Positions 1 to 8,093 of a DNA stretch of 19,718 nt are shown here, one piece after another. A model generated the notes under the pieces. That model was not told where the DNA came from. It was given only the letters and a program-made list of their open reading frames with translations, and searched no databases. The first letter of the stretch is position 1. Every line of letters begins with the position of its first letter. The stretch is from an uncultured Acetatifactor sp. Lineage in GTDB: Bacteria; Bacillota; Clostridia; Lachnospirales; Lachnospiraceae. Where the stretch lies: contig CAKRRU010000040.1 in NCBI GenBank assembly GCA_934394515.1, positions 1 through 19,718 of the forward strand. The letters are read 5' to 3'. The translations under genes and the position numbers were made by a program.

Positions 1-2
1 TG

Positions 3-1589
3 GTAAAAGATGATCAGGTACTGATCGTCGATGAATTTACCGGACGTATCATGCCGGGACGCCGTTATTCCGACGGACTGCATCAGGCAATCGAAGCAAA
101 AGAGCATGTAAAGGTAAAGAGAGAGAGTAAGACTTTAGCATCTATTACTTTCCAGAACTTCTTTAATTTATTCGATAAAAAGTGTGGTATGACCGGTACG
201 GCGCTGACCGAGGAGACCGAGTTCCGTGAGATCTACGGCATGGATGTTGTCGTGATCCCTACGAACCGTCCCGTGATCCGTAAGGATCTGCAGGATGCTG
301 TATACAAGACGAAGAAAGAGAAGCTGAACGCTATCGTGAATGCGGTAGAGGAAGCACATGCTACCGGACAGCCTGTACTGGTAGGTACGATCACGATCGA
401 AGCCAGTGAGGAACTAAGCAGAATGCTGACCAGGCGCGGCATCCAGCACAAAGTTCTGAATGCGAAATTCCATGAACTGGAAGCAGAGATCGTAGCCGAT
501 GCCGGTATTCACGGTGCTGTGACTATCGCTACTAACATGGCAGGCCGTGGTACGGATATTAAGCTGGATGATGAGGCAAGAGCTGCCGGCGGTCTGAAGA
601 TCATCGGTACCGAGCGCCATGAGTCCAGACGTATCGATAACCAGCTGCGTGGACGTTCCGGACGTCAGGGAGATCCCGGTGAATCCAAGTTCTATATCTC
701 TCTGGAAGATGATCTGATGAGACTGTTCGGTTCCGAGCGTCTGATCAGCATGTTCAATACTCTTGGTATTCCGGAAGGACAGGAGATCGAGCATAAGGCA
801 CTGACCAATGCCATCGAGTCTGCCCAGAAGAAGATCGAGAGCAACAACTACGGTATCCGTAAGAATCTGTTGGAATATGACCGTGTCATGAGTGAGCAGA
901 GAGAGATCATCTACGAAGAGCGTCTGAAGGTACTGAATGGTGAAAGCATGCGCGATGTCATTTATAAGATGATCACTGATATTACAGAGAACTGCGTGGA
1001 TATCTGTATCAATGATGATGCGGACATGTCCGAGTGGGATTTCAATGAACTGAATACCCTGCTCATTCCTACGATTCCTTTACAGCCTCTGACACCGGAG
1101 CGCGTGAAGAAACCTAAGAAGAACAGCCTGAAACAGCAGTTGAAGGAAGAGGCTGTGAAGCTGTACGAAGCAAAAGAAGCCGAGTTCCCCGAACCCGAAG
1201 CTATCCGTGAACTGGAGCGTGTGGTTCTGCTGAAAGTCATCGACCGTAAGTGGATGGATCACATCGATGACATGGAACAGCTGCGTCAGGGCGTGGGCTT
1301 ACAGGCATACGGACAGAGAGATCCTCTGGTAGAGTACAAGATGAGCGGTTATGAGATGTTCGATGAGATGACCCAGAACATCCGCGAAGAGACCGTGAGA
1401 CTTCTGTTCCATATCAAGATCGAGCAGAAGGTAGAGCGTGAGCAGCAGGCACAGATCACCGGAACCAATAAGGATGATTCCTTACAGAAGGGACCGGTAA
1501 AGCGTGAAAATGCAAAGGTATATCCCAATGATCCCTGCCCTTGCGGAAGCGGCAAGAAGTACAAGAACTGCTGCGGACGGAAAGCATGA
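3..1589 (+). CDS. secA: Protein translocase ATPase SecA (C-terminal 528 residues, 5' end outside window)
   Basis: SecA is the cytoplasmic ATPase motor that drives preproteins through SecYEG. The reading frame is open from base 3 and the N-terminal part lies off the left edge. The visible order fits the family: VDEFTGR and [13 protein letters not shown] in the first nucleotide-binding domain, AGMTGTAL-like MTGTALTEE, then the second domain with [13 protein letters not shown] (motif V) and [15 protein letters not shown] (motif VI). The helical scaffold and wing region follow ([22 protein letters not shown]). The extreme C-terminus holds the zinc-binding [13 protein letters not shown] (CxC-x8-CC) that typically contacts SecB or ribosomes. 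No frame break is visible. prfB follows after 94 nt on the same strand, the same order as in Bacillus, so co-transcription is likely. Identification is near certain. Confidence 0.97.
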   Translation, partial: VKDDQVLIVDEFTGRIMPGRRYSDGLHQAIEAKEHVKVKRESKTLASITFQNFFNLFDKKCGMTGTALTEETEFREIYGMDVVVIPTNRPVIRKDLQDAVYKTKKEKLNAIVNAVEEAHATGQPVLVGTITIEASEELSRMLTRRGIQHKVLNAKFHELEAEIVADAGIHGAVTIATNMAGRGTDIKLDDEARAAGGLKIIGTERHESRRIDNQLRGRSGRQGDPGESKFYISLEDDLMRLFGSERLISMFNTLGIPEGQEIEHKALTNAIESAQKKIESNNYGIRKNLLEYDRVMSEQREIIYEERLKVLNGESMRDVIYKMITDITENCVDICINDDADMSEWDFNELNTLLIPTIPLQPLTPERVKKPKKNSLKQQLKEEAVKLYEAKEAEFPEPEAIRELERVVLLKVIDRKWMDHIDDMEQLRQGVGLQAYGQRDPLVEYKMSGYEMFDEMTQNIREETVRLLFHIKIEQKVEREQQAQITGTNKDDSLQKGPVKRENAKVYPNDPCPCGSGKKYKNCCGRKA

Positions 1590-1683
1590 CGAGAATCCGG
1601 CAAATTTAAAAGTCCGGCTAATTATCGACAGCTGTATCAACTGCAGCAGAATAAAATTAAAATCAGAAAGTGGGTGACGTTAA

Positions 1684-2812
1684 GTGGTTGAATTAGATCA
1701 GATGAAGACAGAAATCCTGTCCTACGAAACACCTTTAGCGGAAGTGAGGGATTCACTTTGACCTCGCTAATAAGGTCAAGCGAATCGAAGAAATGGAACG
1801 TGAGATGGAGGCTCCCGGATTCTGGGATGACCCGGAGCGTTCCAATCAGAAAATGAAAGAACTGAAAAACATGAAGGATACTGTGGGAGAGTGCGATAAG
1901 CTTTCCACACAGTATGACGATATCCTGACCCTGATCGATATGGGATATGAGGAGAACGATGAGTCCCTGATCCCGGAGATCCGGGGAGAACTGGACGAGT
2001 TTATCAAAGAATTTGATGAACTGCGTATCAGTACGCTGTTGTCCGGAGAATATGACAAGAACAATGCCATCCTGAAGCTCAATGCCGGTGCCGGCGGTAC
2101 CGAGAGCTGCGACTGGTGCGGTATGCTGTATCGTATGTATACCCGTTGGGCGGAGCGTAAGGGATTTACCGTGGAAGTGCTGGATTATCTGGACGGTGAT
2201 GAAGCCGGAATCAAGTCGGTGACTTTCCAGGTCAACGGTGTGAATGTTTACGGTTATCTGAAGTCGGAGAAGGGTGTGCATCGTCTTGTGCGTATCTCTC
2301 CGTTCAATGCACAGGGCAAACGTCAGACTTCTTTCGTATCCCTGGATGTTATGCCGGATATTGAAGAAGATCTGGATGTAGAGATCGATGAAAAAGATCT
2401 GCGTATCGACACCTACCGAAGCAGCGGCGCCGGTGGTCAGCATATCAACAAGACCTCTTCTGCTATCCGCATCACCCATATCCCGACAGGAACCGTGGTA
2501 CAGTGTCAGAACGAACGAAGCCAGTTCCAGAACAAGGACAAGGCAATGCAGATGCTGAAAGCCAAACTGTATCTGCTGAAACAGGAAGCCAATGTAGAGA
2601 AGCTGTCAGATATCCGCGGCGAAGTCAAGGAGATCGGCTGGGGCAACCAGATCCGCTCTTATGTATTACAACCGTACACACTGGTCAAAGATCACCGTAC
2701 CGATGTAGAGACCGGTAACGTGGACGCAGTACTGGACGGCGGCCTCGATATCTTCATCAATGGCTATCTGAAGTGGATCAGCGTACAGGGCGATAAGAAA
2801 ACAGAAGCATAA
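1684..2812 (+). CDS. prfB: Peptide chain release factor 2, expressed by programmed +1 frameshift
   Basis: RF2 recognises UGA and UAA stop codons and triggers peptide release on the ribosome. The frame starts at GTG 1684, six nt after a GGGTGA ribosome-binding site (1672-1677), and runs 25 codons (ending VRDSL) to an in-frame TGA at 1759-1761. Slipping one base forward gives GAC at 1760-1762 and an open frame to 2812, for a 375-residue protein, the normal RF2 length. The downstream part carries the stop-codon-reading tripeptide SPF (RISPFNAQGKRQTSF) and the catalytic GGQ (SSGAGGQHINKTSSA). The coding sequence should be written as join(1684..1758,1760..2812). An annotation starting at the internal ATG 1793 would lose the N-terminus. 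Product and mechanism are both well supported. Confidence 0.97.
1747..1762 (+). promoter_or_regulatory. prfB: prfB programmed +1 frameshift site with internal Shine-Dalgarno
   Basis: The site reads AGG GAT TCA CTT TGA C. It has the slippery CTT codon at 1756-1758, the UGA stop at 1759-1761 followed by C (the weak termination context UGAC), and an SD-like AGGG at 1747-1750. The distance from AGG to CTT is six nt, exactly as in the classical E. coli prfB site. When RF2 is scarce, termination at UGA is slow and the ribosome shifts +1, giving autoregulation. The sequence elements are seen directly. The regulatory behaviour is established for this gene family. Confidence 0.95.
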
Positions 2813-2833
2813 TTGAACATAGGTACAAAAATA

Positions 2834-2891
2834 AGACAGTGCAAGGAGATGGGAATTCACCGCGGTTTCCACTCAAAGCACTGTCTTTTTT
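2834..2891. terminator. Bidirectional terminator between convergent prfB and the DUF975 gene
   Basis: The 9-bp arms AGACAGTGC (2834-2842, first base approximate) and GCACTGTCT (2878-2886) are perfectly complementary. The right arm runs into a T tract at 2886-2891. The left arm is preceded by an A-rich stretch (2827-2834), which gives a U-rich tail on the opposite strand. The 35-nt intervening segment contains a further small palindrome (ACCGCGGT). It sits between two convergent genes, as expected for a shared terminator. Confidence 0.75.
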
Positions 2892-2909
2892 GTTGCCTGT
2901 CTTCCTTTG

Positions 2910-3668
2910 TCAATGCTCCCCCTGCATCAGATCCAAGAAATACAGCGAGCAGGTCATGCTCTGGTAAGCTTTTACCCAGAGATTACCGATACCAAAACTC
3001 AACAATCCCAGCAGATACATGGGAATAAAGCTCAGGCGCAGGCAGAACAGTTCCCATTTATGACCCTTCATGATACGGAAACTCAGTTTCATGATCTCCG
3101 ATGCACTGTACTGGGGGAAATCCAGTAACAGGTAGAAAGACTGGGATAACCCGAACGCAATCGGCAGGTATACGCACATGCCGATAATGATAAAAGCAAT
3201 GCACAGCAGTGCCAGAGGAACCTTATCGGTGCTTTTTCCCATGAGAAAATAACAGATCTCATAAGGGAGAGAACATACGGCATTCAGCAGGATGACCACT
3301 GCGGAAATGGTCAGTGACTTCTTGAACATATATTTATATCCGTAGAACAGATTGGATATCGTAGCAGGTCTTCCACAGGACAGATTCAGATAGAACAGTG
3401 TAGTACCGGTACGGAAAATTCCCGTGAATACAGAACAAATCGTGGTACACAGTGTAAGAAGCAGGAATTCTGCAAGACTTGATTCACCGCTGCCACCCAT
3501 CAGAATCTGAATCGTAGAGATCATGGTGAAAATCATACTGACCGCAAAAGTCAGAGAAAAAGTAATCAATCCTTCGCAAATGGACATTAAAATGGCATTA
3601 CCGTATTGCCCGGCCATTTTGTCACGGGCGTGATCTTTTAGCTGAGATCTGGAAGTATATTGTACCAT
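2910..3668 (-). CDS. DUF975 family integral membrane protein
   Basis: This is a 252-residue membrane protein of the DUF975 family, which is common in Firmicutes and has no established function. The N-terminus has the family's cytoplasmic lead-in (RSQLKDHARDKMAGQYGNAI), followed by about five or six hydrophobic segments near residues 24-50, 66-92, 116-138, 148-174 and 208-230. The family-typical C-terminal stretch follows (SFIPMYLLGLLSFGIGNLWVKAYQSMT), with the GIG-LW-x-x-Y pattern. The start ATG at 3668 has a GAGGAG ribosome-binding site (complement of 3673-3678). It lies 201 nt downstream of the DUF4190 gene on the same strand, and no terminator is seen between them, so co-transcription is possible. 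Family assignment is by pattern recognition. The function is unknown. Confidence 0.8.
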   Translation of the reverse strand: MVQYTSRSQLKDHARDKMAGQYGNAILMSICEGLITFSLTFAVSMIFTMISTIQILMGGSGESSLAEFLLLTLCTTICSVFTGIFRTGTTLFYLNLSCGRPATISNLFYGYKYMFKKSLTISAVVILLNAVCSLPYEICYFLMGKSTDKVPLALLCIAFIIIGMCVYLPIAFGLSQSFYLLLDFPQYSASEIMKLSFRIMKGHKWELFCLRLSFIPMYLLGLLSFGIGNLWVKAYQSMTCSLYFLDLMQGEH

Positions 3669-3869
3669 GGAAACTCCTCATTTCTGCACACAATCATAAA
3701 ATCATATGAAACCGTCAGATTTAGATTAGACAGGTTCTGCATTCGGCTGAATTCCTCCTGTGTGCTGTGAGGAACTCTGTTGTATTCCGTAAAATGAAAA
3801 TAGAATATGTTAAATACCGTATTTGAGCAGCACGATAAATGAACTACACAAATAAGAAAAGGCGGCTCC

Positions 3870-4250
3870 TTACATATAAGACTGCCAGAATTCATCGATA
3901 CCGACACCGTACATCTGCTGATACATCTGATCCAGCATATTAAAATAAGCAGGATCGGTGAATACGGTGATCATGCTGCTGACAGTGATGAAAATACCAA
4001 GGGCAAGTCCCACACAGGACAGCCAGATGCCGGCGACACACATAGTATTCATGCGCTGTCCGGATTTTCTGGTCAGCAGAGCAAAAAGGATGCCGAGAGC
4101 GCCTGCCGGAATAGACAATATACCGGTGCAGCACATAACCAGGGAGCAGATGCCACATACCATGGAAGCAATGGACAAGCCTCTGTAGCGTGGATCCTCC
4201 TGCGGCATATTCTGGTTCATTTCGTTATTCTGATTCTGATAATAATCCAT
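3870..4250 (-). CDS. DUF4190 domain small membrane protein
   Basis: This is a small protein with a polar Asn/Gln-rich N-terminus (MDYYQNQNNEMNQNMPQ). Two hydrophobic segments follow (IASMVCGICSLVMCCTGI and MCVAGIWLSCVGLALGIF), separated by a short charged loop (TRKSGQRMN). This is the layout of the DUF4190 family, whose function is unknown. I chose ATG 4250 (126 residues) because a GAGG ribosome-binding site lies just upstream. An upstream in-frame ATG at 4262 would add only MRIL and places that binding site inside the gene. The C-terminal 40 residues are Tyr/Met-rich and probably lie on the far side of the membrane. The gene is transcribed divergently from tex. Confidence 0.75.
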   Translation of the reverse strand: MDYYQNQNNEMNQNMPQEDPRYRGLSIASMVCGICSLVMCCTGILSIPAGALGILFALLTRKSGQRMNTMCVAGIWLSCVGLALGIFITVSSMITVFTDPAYFNMLDQMYQQMYGVGIDEFWQSYM

Positions 4251-4266
4251 AAGAATCCTCATTTCC

Positions 4267-4301
4267 GAGTGAAATAGACATGCTTTTGATACGTTTCACT
4301 C
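4267..4301 (-). repeat. Inverted repeat GAGTGAAA-N19-TTTCACTC in the DUF4190 gene leader
   Basis: Perfect 8-bp arms lie at 4267-4274 and 4294-4301, separated by 19 nt. A -10-like TATTAT on the minus strand (4302-4307) abuts the right arm, so the repeat spans the expected transcription start and first 30 nt. It could be an operator or a 5' RNA hairpin upstream of the ribosome-binding site. Only the repeat itself is seen. Its function is inferred. Confidence 0.4.
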
Positions 4302-4378
4302 ATAATAAATACTGTAACATTTTTTGTGTCATTAAGCAATGAAATAAGAATGAAAAACAGATGAAACAATTTTAAACA

Positions 4379-4407
4379 TTGAGAAATCTTCCGGATTCCA
4401 GTATAAT
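4379..4407 (+). promoter_or_regulatory. Sigma-A type promoter of tex
   Basis: The -35 is TTGAGA (4379-4384), with a 17-nt spacer and a perfect -10 TATAAT (4402-4407), placing the start near 4414. The leader to the tex ATG at 4449 is then about 35 nt and contains the GGAGGA ribosome-binding site (4440-4445). Confidence 0.8.
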
Positions 4408-4448
4408 AGTTTTGCTAAGCAAGAAGGCGGAAGCCGAATGGAGGAACT

Positions 4449-6851
4449 ATGGATATTATACAGAAAATCAAAGAAGAACTTCAGGTAGAAAAATGGCAGG
4501 TGGAAGCTGCGGTCAGGCTGATTGATGAGGGGAATACCATTCCCTTTATCTCCCGGTATCGTAAGGAAGTCACCGGATCGCTGAATGATGAGCAGCTGCG
4601 TAACTTAGGCGAGAGACTGAACTATCTGAGAAGTCTGGAAGATAAAAAGGAACAGGTACTGAAAAGTATCGAGGAGCAGGGAAAACTCACGGATGAGCTG
4701 AAGGAAAAGATCCTGGCTGCCCAGACACTGGTAGTGGTGGAGGATCTGTATCGCCCTTACCGCCCTAAGAGAAAGACCCGTGCCGGCATTGCGAAAGAAA
4801 AAGGACTGGAGCCCCTGGCAGAATATATTCTTCGCCAGGATGCCACAGAGCCGGTGCTTACCGAGGCGGCAAAATATGTATCTGCGGAAAAAGAAGTAAA
4901 GACCCCGGAGGAAGCCTTGCAGGGAGCACAGGATATCATTGCAGAGATGATCTCCGATGATGCGGATCACAGACGCTATATCCGTGATATTACCGTAGAG
5001 GAAGGCATCGTCACAAGCACTGCCAAGGACGAAAAAGCCCAGAGCGTATATGAGATGTACTATAACTTTGAAGAACCGGTGAAAAAGATTGCCGGTCACA
5101 GAGTGTTGGCATTGAACCGCGGAGAGGCAGAGAAAATATTGACTGTAAAAGTAAATGCGCCGGAAGAGAGGATTCTCCGTTACCTTGAGAAGAAGCTGCT
5201 CACGAAGGAAAATGAATATACGGCTCCGGTGATCCGTGCTGCAGTGGAAGACAGCTATGATCGTTTAATAGCACCTGCTATTGAAAGAGAAATCCGTAAT
5301 GATCTGACGGAAAAAGCAGAGAACGGCGCTATCAATGTCTTCGGTAAGAATCTGGAACAGCTGCTGTTACAGCCGCCCATCGCCGGTAAAGTGGTACTGG
5401 GCTGGGATCCGGCGTTCCGTACCGGATGTAAGCTGGCAGTAGTCGATGCGACCGGAAAAGTACTGGATACCAAGGTAATCTATCCTACAGCACCCCAGAA
5501 TAAAGTGGAAGAATCCAAAGCAGAACTGAAAAAACTCATCAAAAAATATAATGTAGACTTAATTTCTGTAGGAAACGGTACGGCATCCAGAGAATCCGAG
5601 CAGGTGATCGTAGAACTGCTGAAGGAACTGGATCGCCCGGTACAGTACGTGATCGTCAACGAAGCAGGTGCTTCCGTATATTCCGCAAGTAAGCTGGCAA
5701 CGGAAGAGTTCCCGAATTTTGATGTGGGACAGCGGAGTGCTGCATCCATCGCCAGACGATTGCAGGATCCGCTGGCAGAACTGGTAAAAATCGATCCGAA
5801 GTCCATCGGAGTCGGCCAGTACCAGCATGATATGAACCAGAAGAAATTGAGTGATGCCCTGAACGGTGTCGTAGAGGACAGCGTAAATAAGGTTGGTGTG
5901 AATCTGAATACCGCATCCGCATCTCTCTTGGAATATGTCTCCGGTATCAACAAGACGATTGCCAAAAATATTGTCGATTACAGAGAAAATAACGGGCGTT
6001 TTGCAAACAGAAAGCAGCTGTTGAAGGTGCCGAAGCTGGGACCCAAAGCGTACGAGCAGTGTGCAGGTTTCCTGAAAATCCCGGATGGAACGAATCCACT
6101 GGATGCCACCAGCGTACATCCCGAGTCTTACGAAGCAGCAGAACAGCTTATGACAAAGCTTGGGCTGACCATGGAAGACATCAAGGAAGCACAGAAGCAA
6201 GCGGCTTTGAAAAAGGCTTCCGGCAAGAGCAGTGCAGGACAGGCATCCGGAAAGACCGGTGCAGATACTGCGCCGAAGAAACGTGAGGAGCAGAAGAACA
6301 AGAGCGTACGTGTGCATAACACGAATACTGCAATGGGAAAAGCCCTGGCGGCGGCAATGGGCGGTGTGACGTTTGCGGCAGACGCAGAGAACTCTGCAAA
6401 GAAGAATCCTGTCAATGCAGCAAATGCAGTAAATGATGCAAAAGATATTTCCGGACTGGAAAAACGTATTAAAAATAAGAAACTTCTGGCAGAAGAACTT
6501 GGTATCGGTGAGATTACGCTGACGGATATCCTGAAAGAGCTGGAGAAGCCCGGCAGAGATCCCAGAGACGATATGCCGAAGCCGATTCTGCGCAGTGACG
6601 TACTGGATATGAAGGACTTAAAGCCCGGCATGATCCTAAAGGGAACGGTGCGCAATGTTATTGACTTTGGTGTATTTGTAGATATCGGTGTCCATCAGGA
6701 CGGACTGGTGCACATCTCCCAGATCACCGACCGCTATATCAAACATCCGCTGGAAGCTGTCAGCGTCGGCGATATCGTGGATGTGCAGGTATTGACGGTG
6801 GATGTGGCGAAGAAGCGGATCGGACTGACCATGAAGATCCAGAAGCAGTAA
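4449..6851 (+). CDS. tex: Tex family S1 RNA-binding transcription accessory protein
   Basis: Tex is a cytoplasmic nucleic-acid-binding protein related to Spt6, thought to act on transcription complexes. Visible parts in order: the N-terminal helical domain (residues 1-190, with ISRYRKEVTGSLNDEQLR and DLYRPYRPKRKTRAGIAKEKGLEPLA); a YqgF-like RNase H fold from about residue 315 (GWDPAFRTGCKLAVVDATGK); helix-hairpin-helix repeats at about 487-545 (NTASASLLEYVSGI, FANRKQLLKVPKLGPKAYEQ); and an S1 domain at about 727-797 (GTVRNVIDFGVFVDIGVHQ, DGLVHISQI). At 800 residues it is longer than the usual 720-770. The excess is a Lys/Ala/Ser-rich segment at about 581-664. It is preceded by a consensus promoter and followed by a strong terminator, so it is probably monocistronic. 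Confidence 0.96.
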   Translation: MDIIQKIKEELQVEKWQVEAAVRLIDEGNTIPFISRYRKEVTGSLNDEQLRNLGERLNYLRSLEDKKEQVLKSIEEQGKLTDELKEKILAAQTLVVVEDLYRPYRPKRKTRAGIAKEKGLEPLAEYILRQDATEPVLTEAAKYVSAEKEVKTPEEALQGAQDIIAEMISDDADHRRYIRDITVEEGIVTSTAKDEKAQSVYEMYYNFEEPVKKIAGHRVLALNRGEAEKILTVKVNAPEERILRYLEKKLLTKENEYTAPVIRAAVEDSYDRLIAPAIEREIRNDLTEKAENGAINVFGKNLEQLLLQPPIAGKVVLGWDPAFRTGCKLAVVDATGKVLDTKVIYPTAPQNKVEESKAELKKLIKKYNVDLISVGNGTASRESEQVIVELLKELDRPVQYVIVNEAGASVYSASKLATEEFPNFDVGQRSAASIARRLQDPLAELVKIDPKSIGVGQYQHDMNQKKLSDALNGVVEDSVNKVGVNLNTASASLLEYVSGINKTIAKNIVDYRENNGRFANRKQLLKVPKLGPKAYEQCAGFLKIPDGTNPLDATSVHPESYEAAEQLMTKLGLTMEDIKEAQKQAALKKASGKSSAGQASGKTGADTAPKKREEQKNKSVRVHNTNTAMGKALAAAMGGVTFAADAENSAKKNPVNAANAVNDAKDISGLEKRIKNKKLLAEELGIGEITLTDILKELEKPGRDPRDDMPKPILRSDVLDMKDLKPGMILKGTVRNVIDFGVFVDIGVHQDGLVHISQITDRYIKHPLEAVSVGDIVDVQVLTVDVAKKRIGLTMKIQKQ

Positions 6852-6881
6852 GAATAGATATTTGAATTATATTTATATAAG

Positions 6882-6923
6882 AAGAAAGAGGGATAGCACA
6901 GTAAAATGCTATCCCTCTTTCTT
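6882..6923. terminator. Strong bidirectional terminator between convergent tex and ribU
   Basis: A perfect 17-bp stem (6882-6898 with 6907-6923) closes an 8-nt loop. The stem has a GGGATAGC core flanked by A/T-rich ends (AAGAAAGA and TCTTTCTT). These ends provide the U-rich side for termination in either direction. It lies 31 nt after the tex stop and 8 nt after the ribU stop. Confidence 0.85.
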
Positions 6924-6930
6924 ATAATAC

Positions 6931-7668
6931 TTATCCCCTGTGTCCGGTCTTAATGATAGGGCTTAAAGGTTTGTAAATCAGCAGTGTGACCACGGATACC
7001 AAAGTTCCTTTGATCAGATTCATGGGAGCAACACATGCAACCACAAAGCTTATAATGCTGCCTTCTTTGGCTAACGGATTTACCTCGGTACCCATTGCCA
7101 GGATGGCATCCATGGGCATTCCGTAGAATTTTGAGAAGGCGGGAAGCAGATATACGGCATTGAACGCAGTACCGAATACGGTCATGACCAGAGTACCCGC
7201 GATACATGCGATAACGGCATTTTTCTTCGTCTTTTTAAAGGAATAGACGGCGGAAGCGGGGAGAATCAGGCTGCATCCCACAACGAAGTTTGCCAGATCT
7301 CCGATGAAAGCGGTGGATGTACCTTTCACACACAGTTTCAGCAGAATCTTTACGAATTCCATCATGACACCGGCTACCGGACCGAAGGCAAAGGAGCCGA
7401 CTAAGATGGGCAGTTCACTGAAATCCATCTTATAGAAGCCCGGGGCGAAGAAGATAGGGAAATCCAACACATGCAGGATCATGGCAATGGCGGAGAACAT
7501 ACCGATCATGGCCAGTTTCCTTGTAGTGAAGATGGGCTCGGAAATTCCGTTTTTCTTTTGCGCGCCTTTTTCCAGCACCACGGCTGCCAGGAAGCATCCT
7601 ACGATAACAGCCAGGAAGATCACGACATAGACTACATTTTCAGTTACGGTTTGCATTAAATTGTTCAT
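6931..7668 (-). CDS. ribU: Riboflavin ECF transporter substrate-binding subunit RibU
   Basis: RibU is the membrane S component that captures riboflavin and, with the shared ECF module (EcfA, EcfA' and EcfT, not encoded here), imports it. The core matches the family: TRKLAMIGMFSAIAMILHVL, then FYKMDFSELPILVGSFAFGP in the substrate-gating region, then VKILLKLCVKGTSTAFIGDL. Further membrane helices follow to the C-terminus (NLIKGTLVSVVTLLIY). The upstream FMN riboswitch independently supports riboflavin as the substrate. At 245 residues it is about 45 longer than typical RibU. The excess is an extra N-terminal membrane segment (VVYVVIFLAVIVGCFLAAVV) and a charged linker. ATG 7668 has an AAGGAG site (complement of 7676-7681). 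Confidence 0.92.
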   Translation of the reverse strand: MNNLMQTVTENVVYVVIFLAVIVGCFLAAVVLEKGAQKKNGISEPIFTTRKLAMIGMFSAIAMILHVLDFPIFFAPGFYKMDFSELPILVGSFAFGPVAGVMMEFVKILLKLCVKGTSTAFIGDLANFVVGCSLILPASAVYSFKKTKKNAVIACIAGTLVMTVFGTAFNAVYLLPAFSKFYGMPMDAILAMGTEVNPLAKEGSIISFVVACVAPMNLIKGTLVSVVTLLIYKPLSPIIKTGHRG

Positions 7669-7710
7669 TTCAGAACTCCTTTCTTATGAAAAAATGAAAG
7701 GAAAGTCTTC

Positions 7711-7743
7711 AAAAAAAGCCCCGGAATCCAAAGACTCCGGGGC
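7711..7743 (-). terminator. Riboswitch expression-platform terminator upstream of ribU
   Basis: On the minus strand, GCCCCGGA (complement of 7736-7743) pairs with TCCGGGGC (complement of 7718-7725) around a 10-nt loop. Seven consecutive U follow (complement of 7711-7717). It lies between the FMN aptamer and the ribU ribosome-binding site, so it should stop transcription when FMN is bound. A second hairpin between aptamer and terminator (7748-7754 with 7766-7772, one G-U pair) may take part in the switch. Confidence 0.9.
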
Positions 7744-7772
7744 ATAGGTATCACAAAAAATATAAGTGACAC

Positions 7773-7907
7773 TTCTTCTTTCATCCAGACTGTACTGTTG
7801 GTCCCGGATTTACACCGGATCAGCCGCAGATCAGAGAACTGCGGGTCGCGGACTGTAAGCTTACGCTTTCACCGCCAGTAGGGAATTGCACCCAACCCTG
7901 AAGAACT
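7773..7907 (-). ncRNA. FMN riboswitch (RFN element) controlling ribU
   Basis: On the minus strand the conserved RFN blocks appear in order. TTCTTCAGGG opens P1 and is followed by the G-rich TTGGGTGCAATTCCCTAC and the CTGGCGGT block. Next come the AGTCCGCGACCCGC segment, a variable hairpin (complement of 7812-7843), GATCCGGTGTAAATCCGGGA, CCAACAGTACAGTCTGGATG and the closing AAAGAAG. These match the established RFN consensus, including P1 closure by TTCTTC with GAAGAA. It binds FMN and, through the terminator 30 nt downstream, reduces ribU expression when flavin is plentiful. Exact ends are within a few bases. Confidence 0.95.
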
Positions 7908-7922
7908 TTACCTTATGGATGG

Positions 7923-7951
7923 AATATAACACCTCGTGAATGAATTGTCAA
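7923..7951 (-). promoter_or_regulatory. Sigma-A type promoter of the riboswitch-ribU transcript
   Basis: On the minus strand there is a perfect -35 TTGACA (complement of 7946-7951), a 17-nt spacer and a -10 TATATT (complement of 7923-7928). The predicted start near 7916 is about 10 nt before the FMN aptamer, so the transcript begins almost directly with the riboswitch. Confidence 0.88.
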
Positions 7952-8033
7952 TATAGAAAATCTTTAGAATTTTCCCAACTATTTTTTTCATTTTCTCTGC
8001 TATAGTAGATTTCATCAGAATAATAAAAATGTG

Positions 8034-8062
8034 TTGACACTCAAAAGATATTATTGTATTAT
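8034..8062 (+). promoter_or_regulatory. Sigma-A type promoter of the MacAB-like exporter operon
   Basis: A perfect -35 TTGACA (8034-8039), a 17-nt spacer and a -10 TATTAT (8057-8062) predict a start near 8069. It is divergent from the ribU promoter, with 82 nt between the two -35 boxes. The resulting leader of about 60 nt holds a 6-bp hairpin (8090-8095 with 8101-8106) and two tiny candidate ORFs. Together with the ribU promoter and riboswitch, this accounts for the whole 461-nt gap between ribU and the exporter. Confidence 0.85.
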
Positions 8063-8093
8063 TCGAGTAGTACAGTAACACAAAGGACAATAC

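Noticed and set aside
1759..1761. In-frame stop suggesting a broken prfB
   Set aside because: It is the conserved programmed frameshift site, not a mutation.
1637..2479. 280-codon open frame on the minus strand under prfB
   Set aside because: It is antisense to the well-supported prfB frame, has no ribosome-binding site and no recognisable domain. It is explained by codon bias of the sense gene.
2813..3028. 71-codon plus-strand frame after prfB
   Set aside because: It begins with TTG without a ribosome-binding site, runs through the terminator, and is antisense to the DUF975 gene.
5559..6317. 252-codon minus-strand frame inside tex
   Set aside because: It is entirely antisense to tex, with no family pattern and shadow-like composition.
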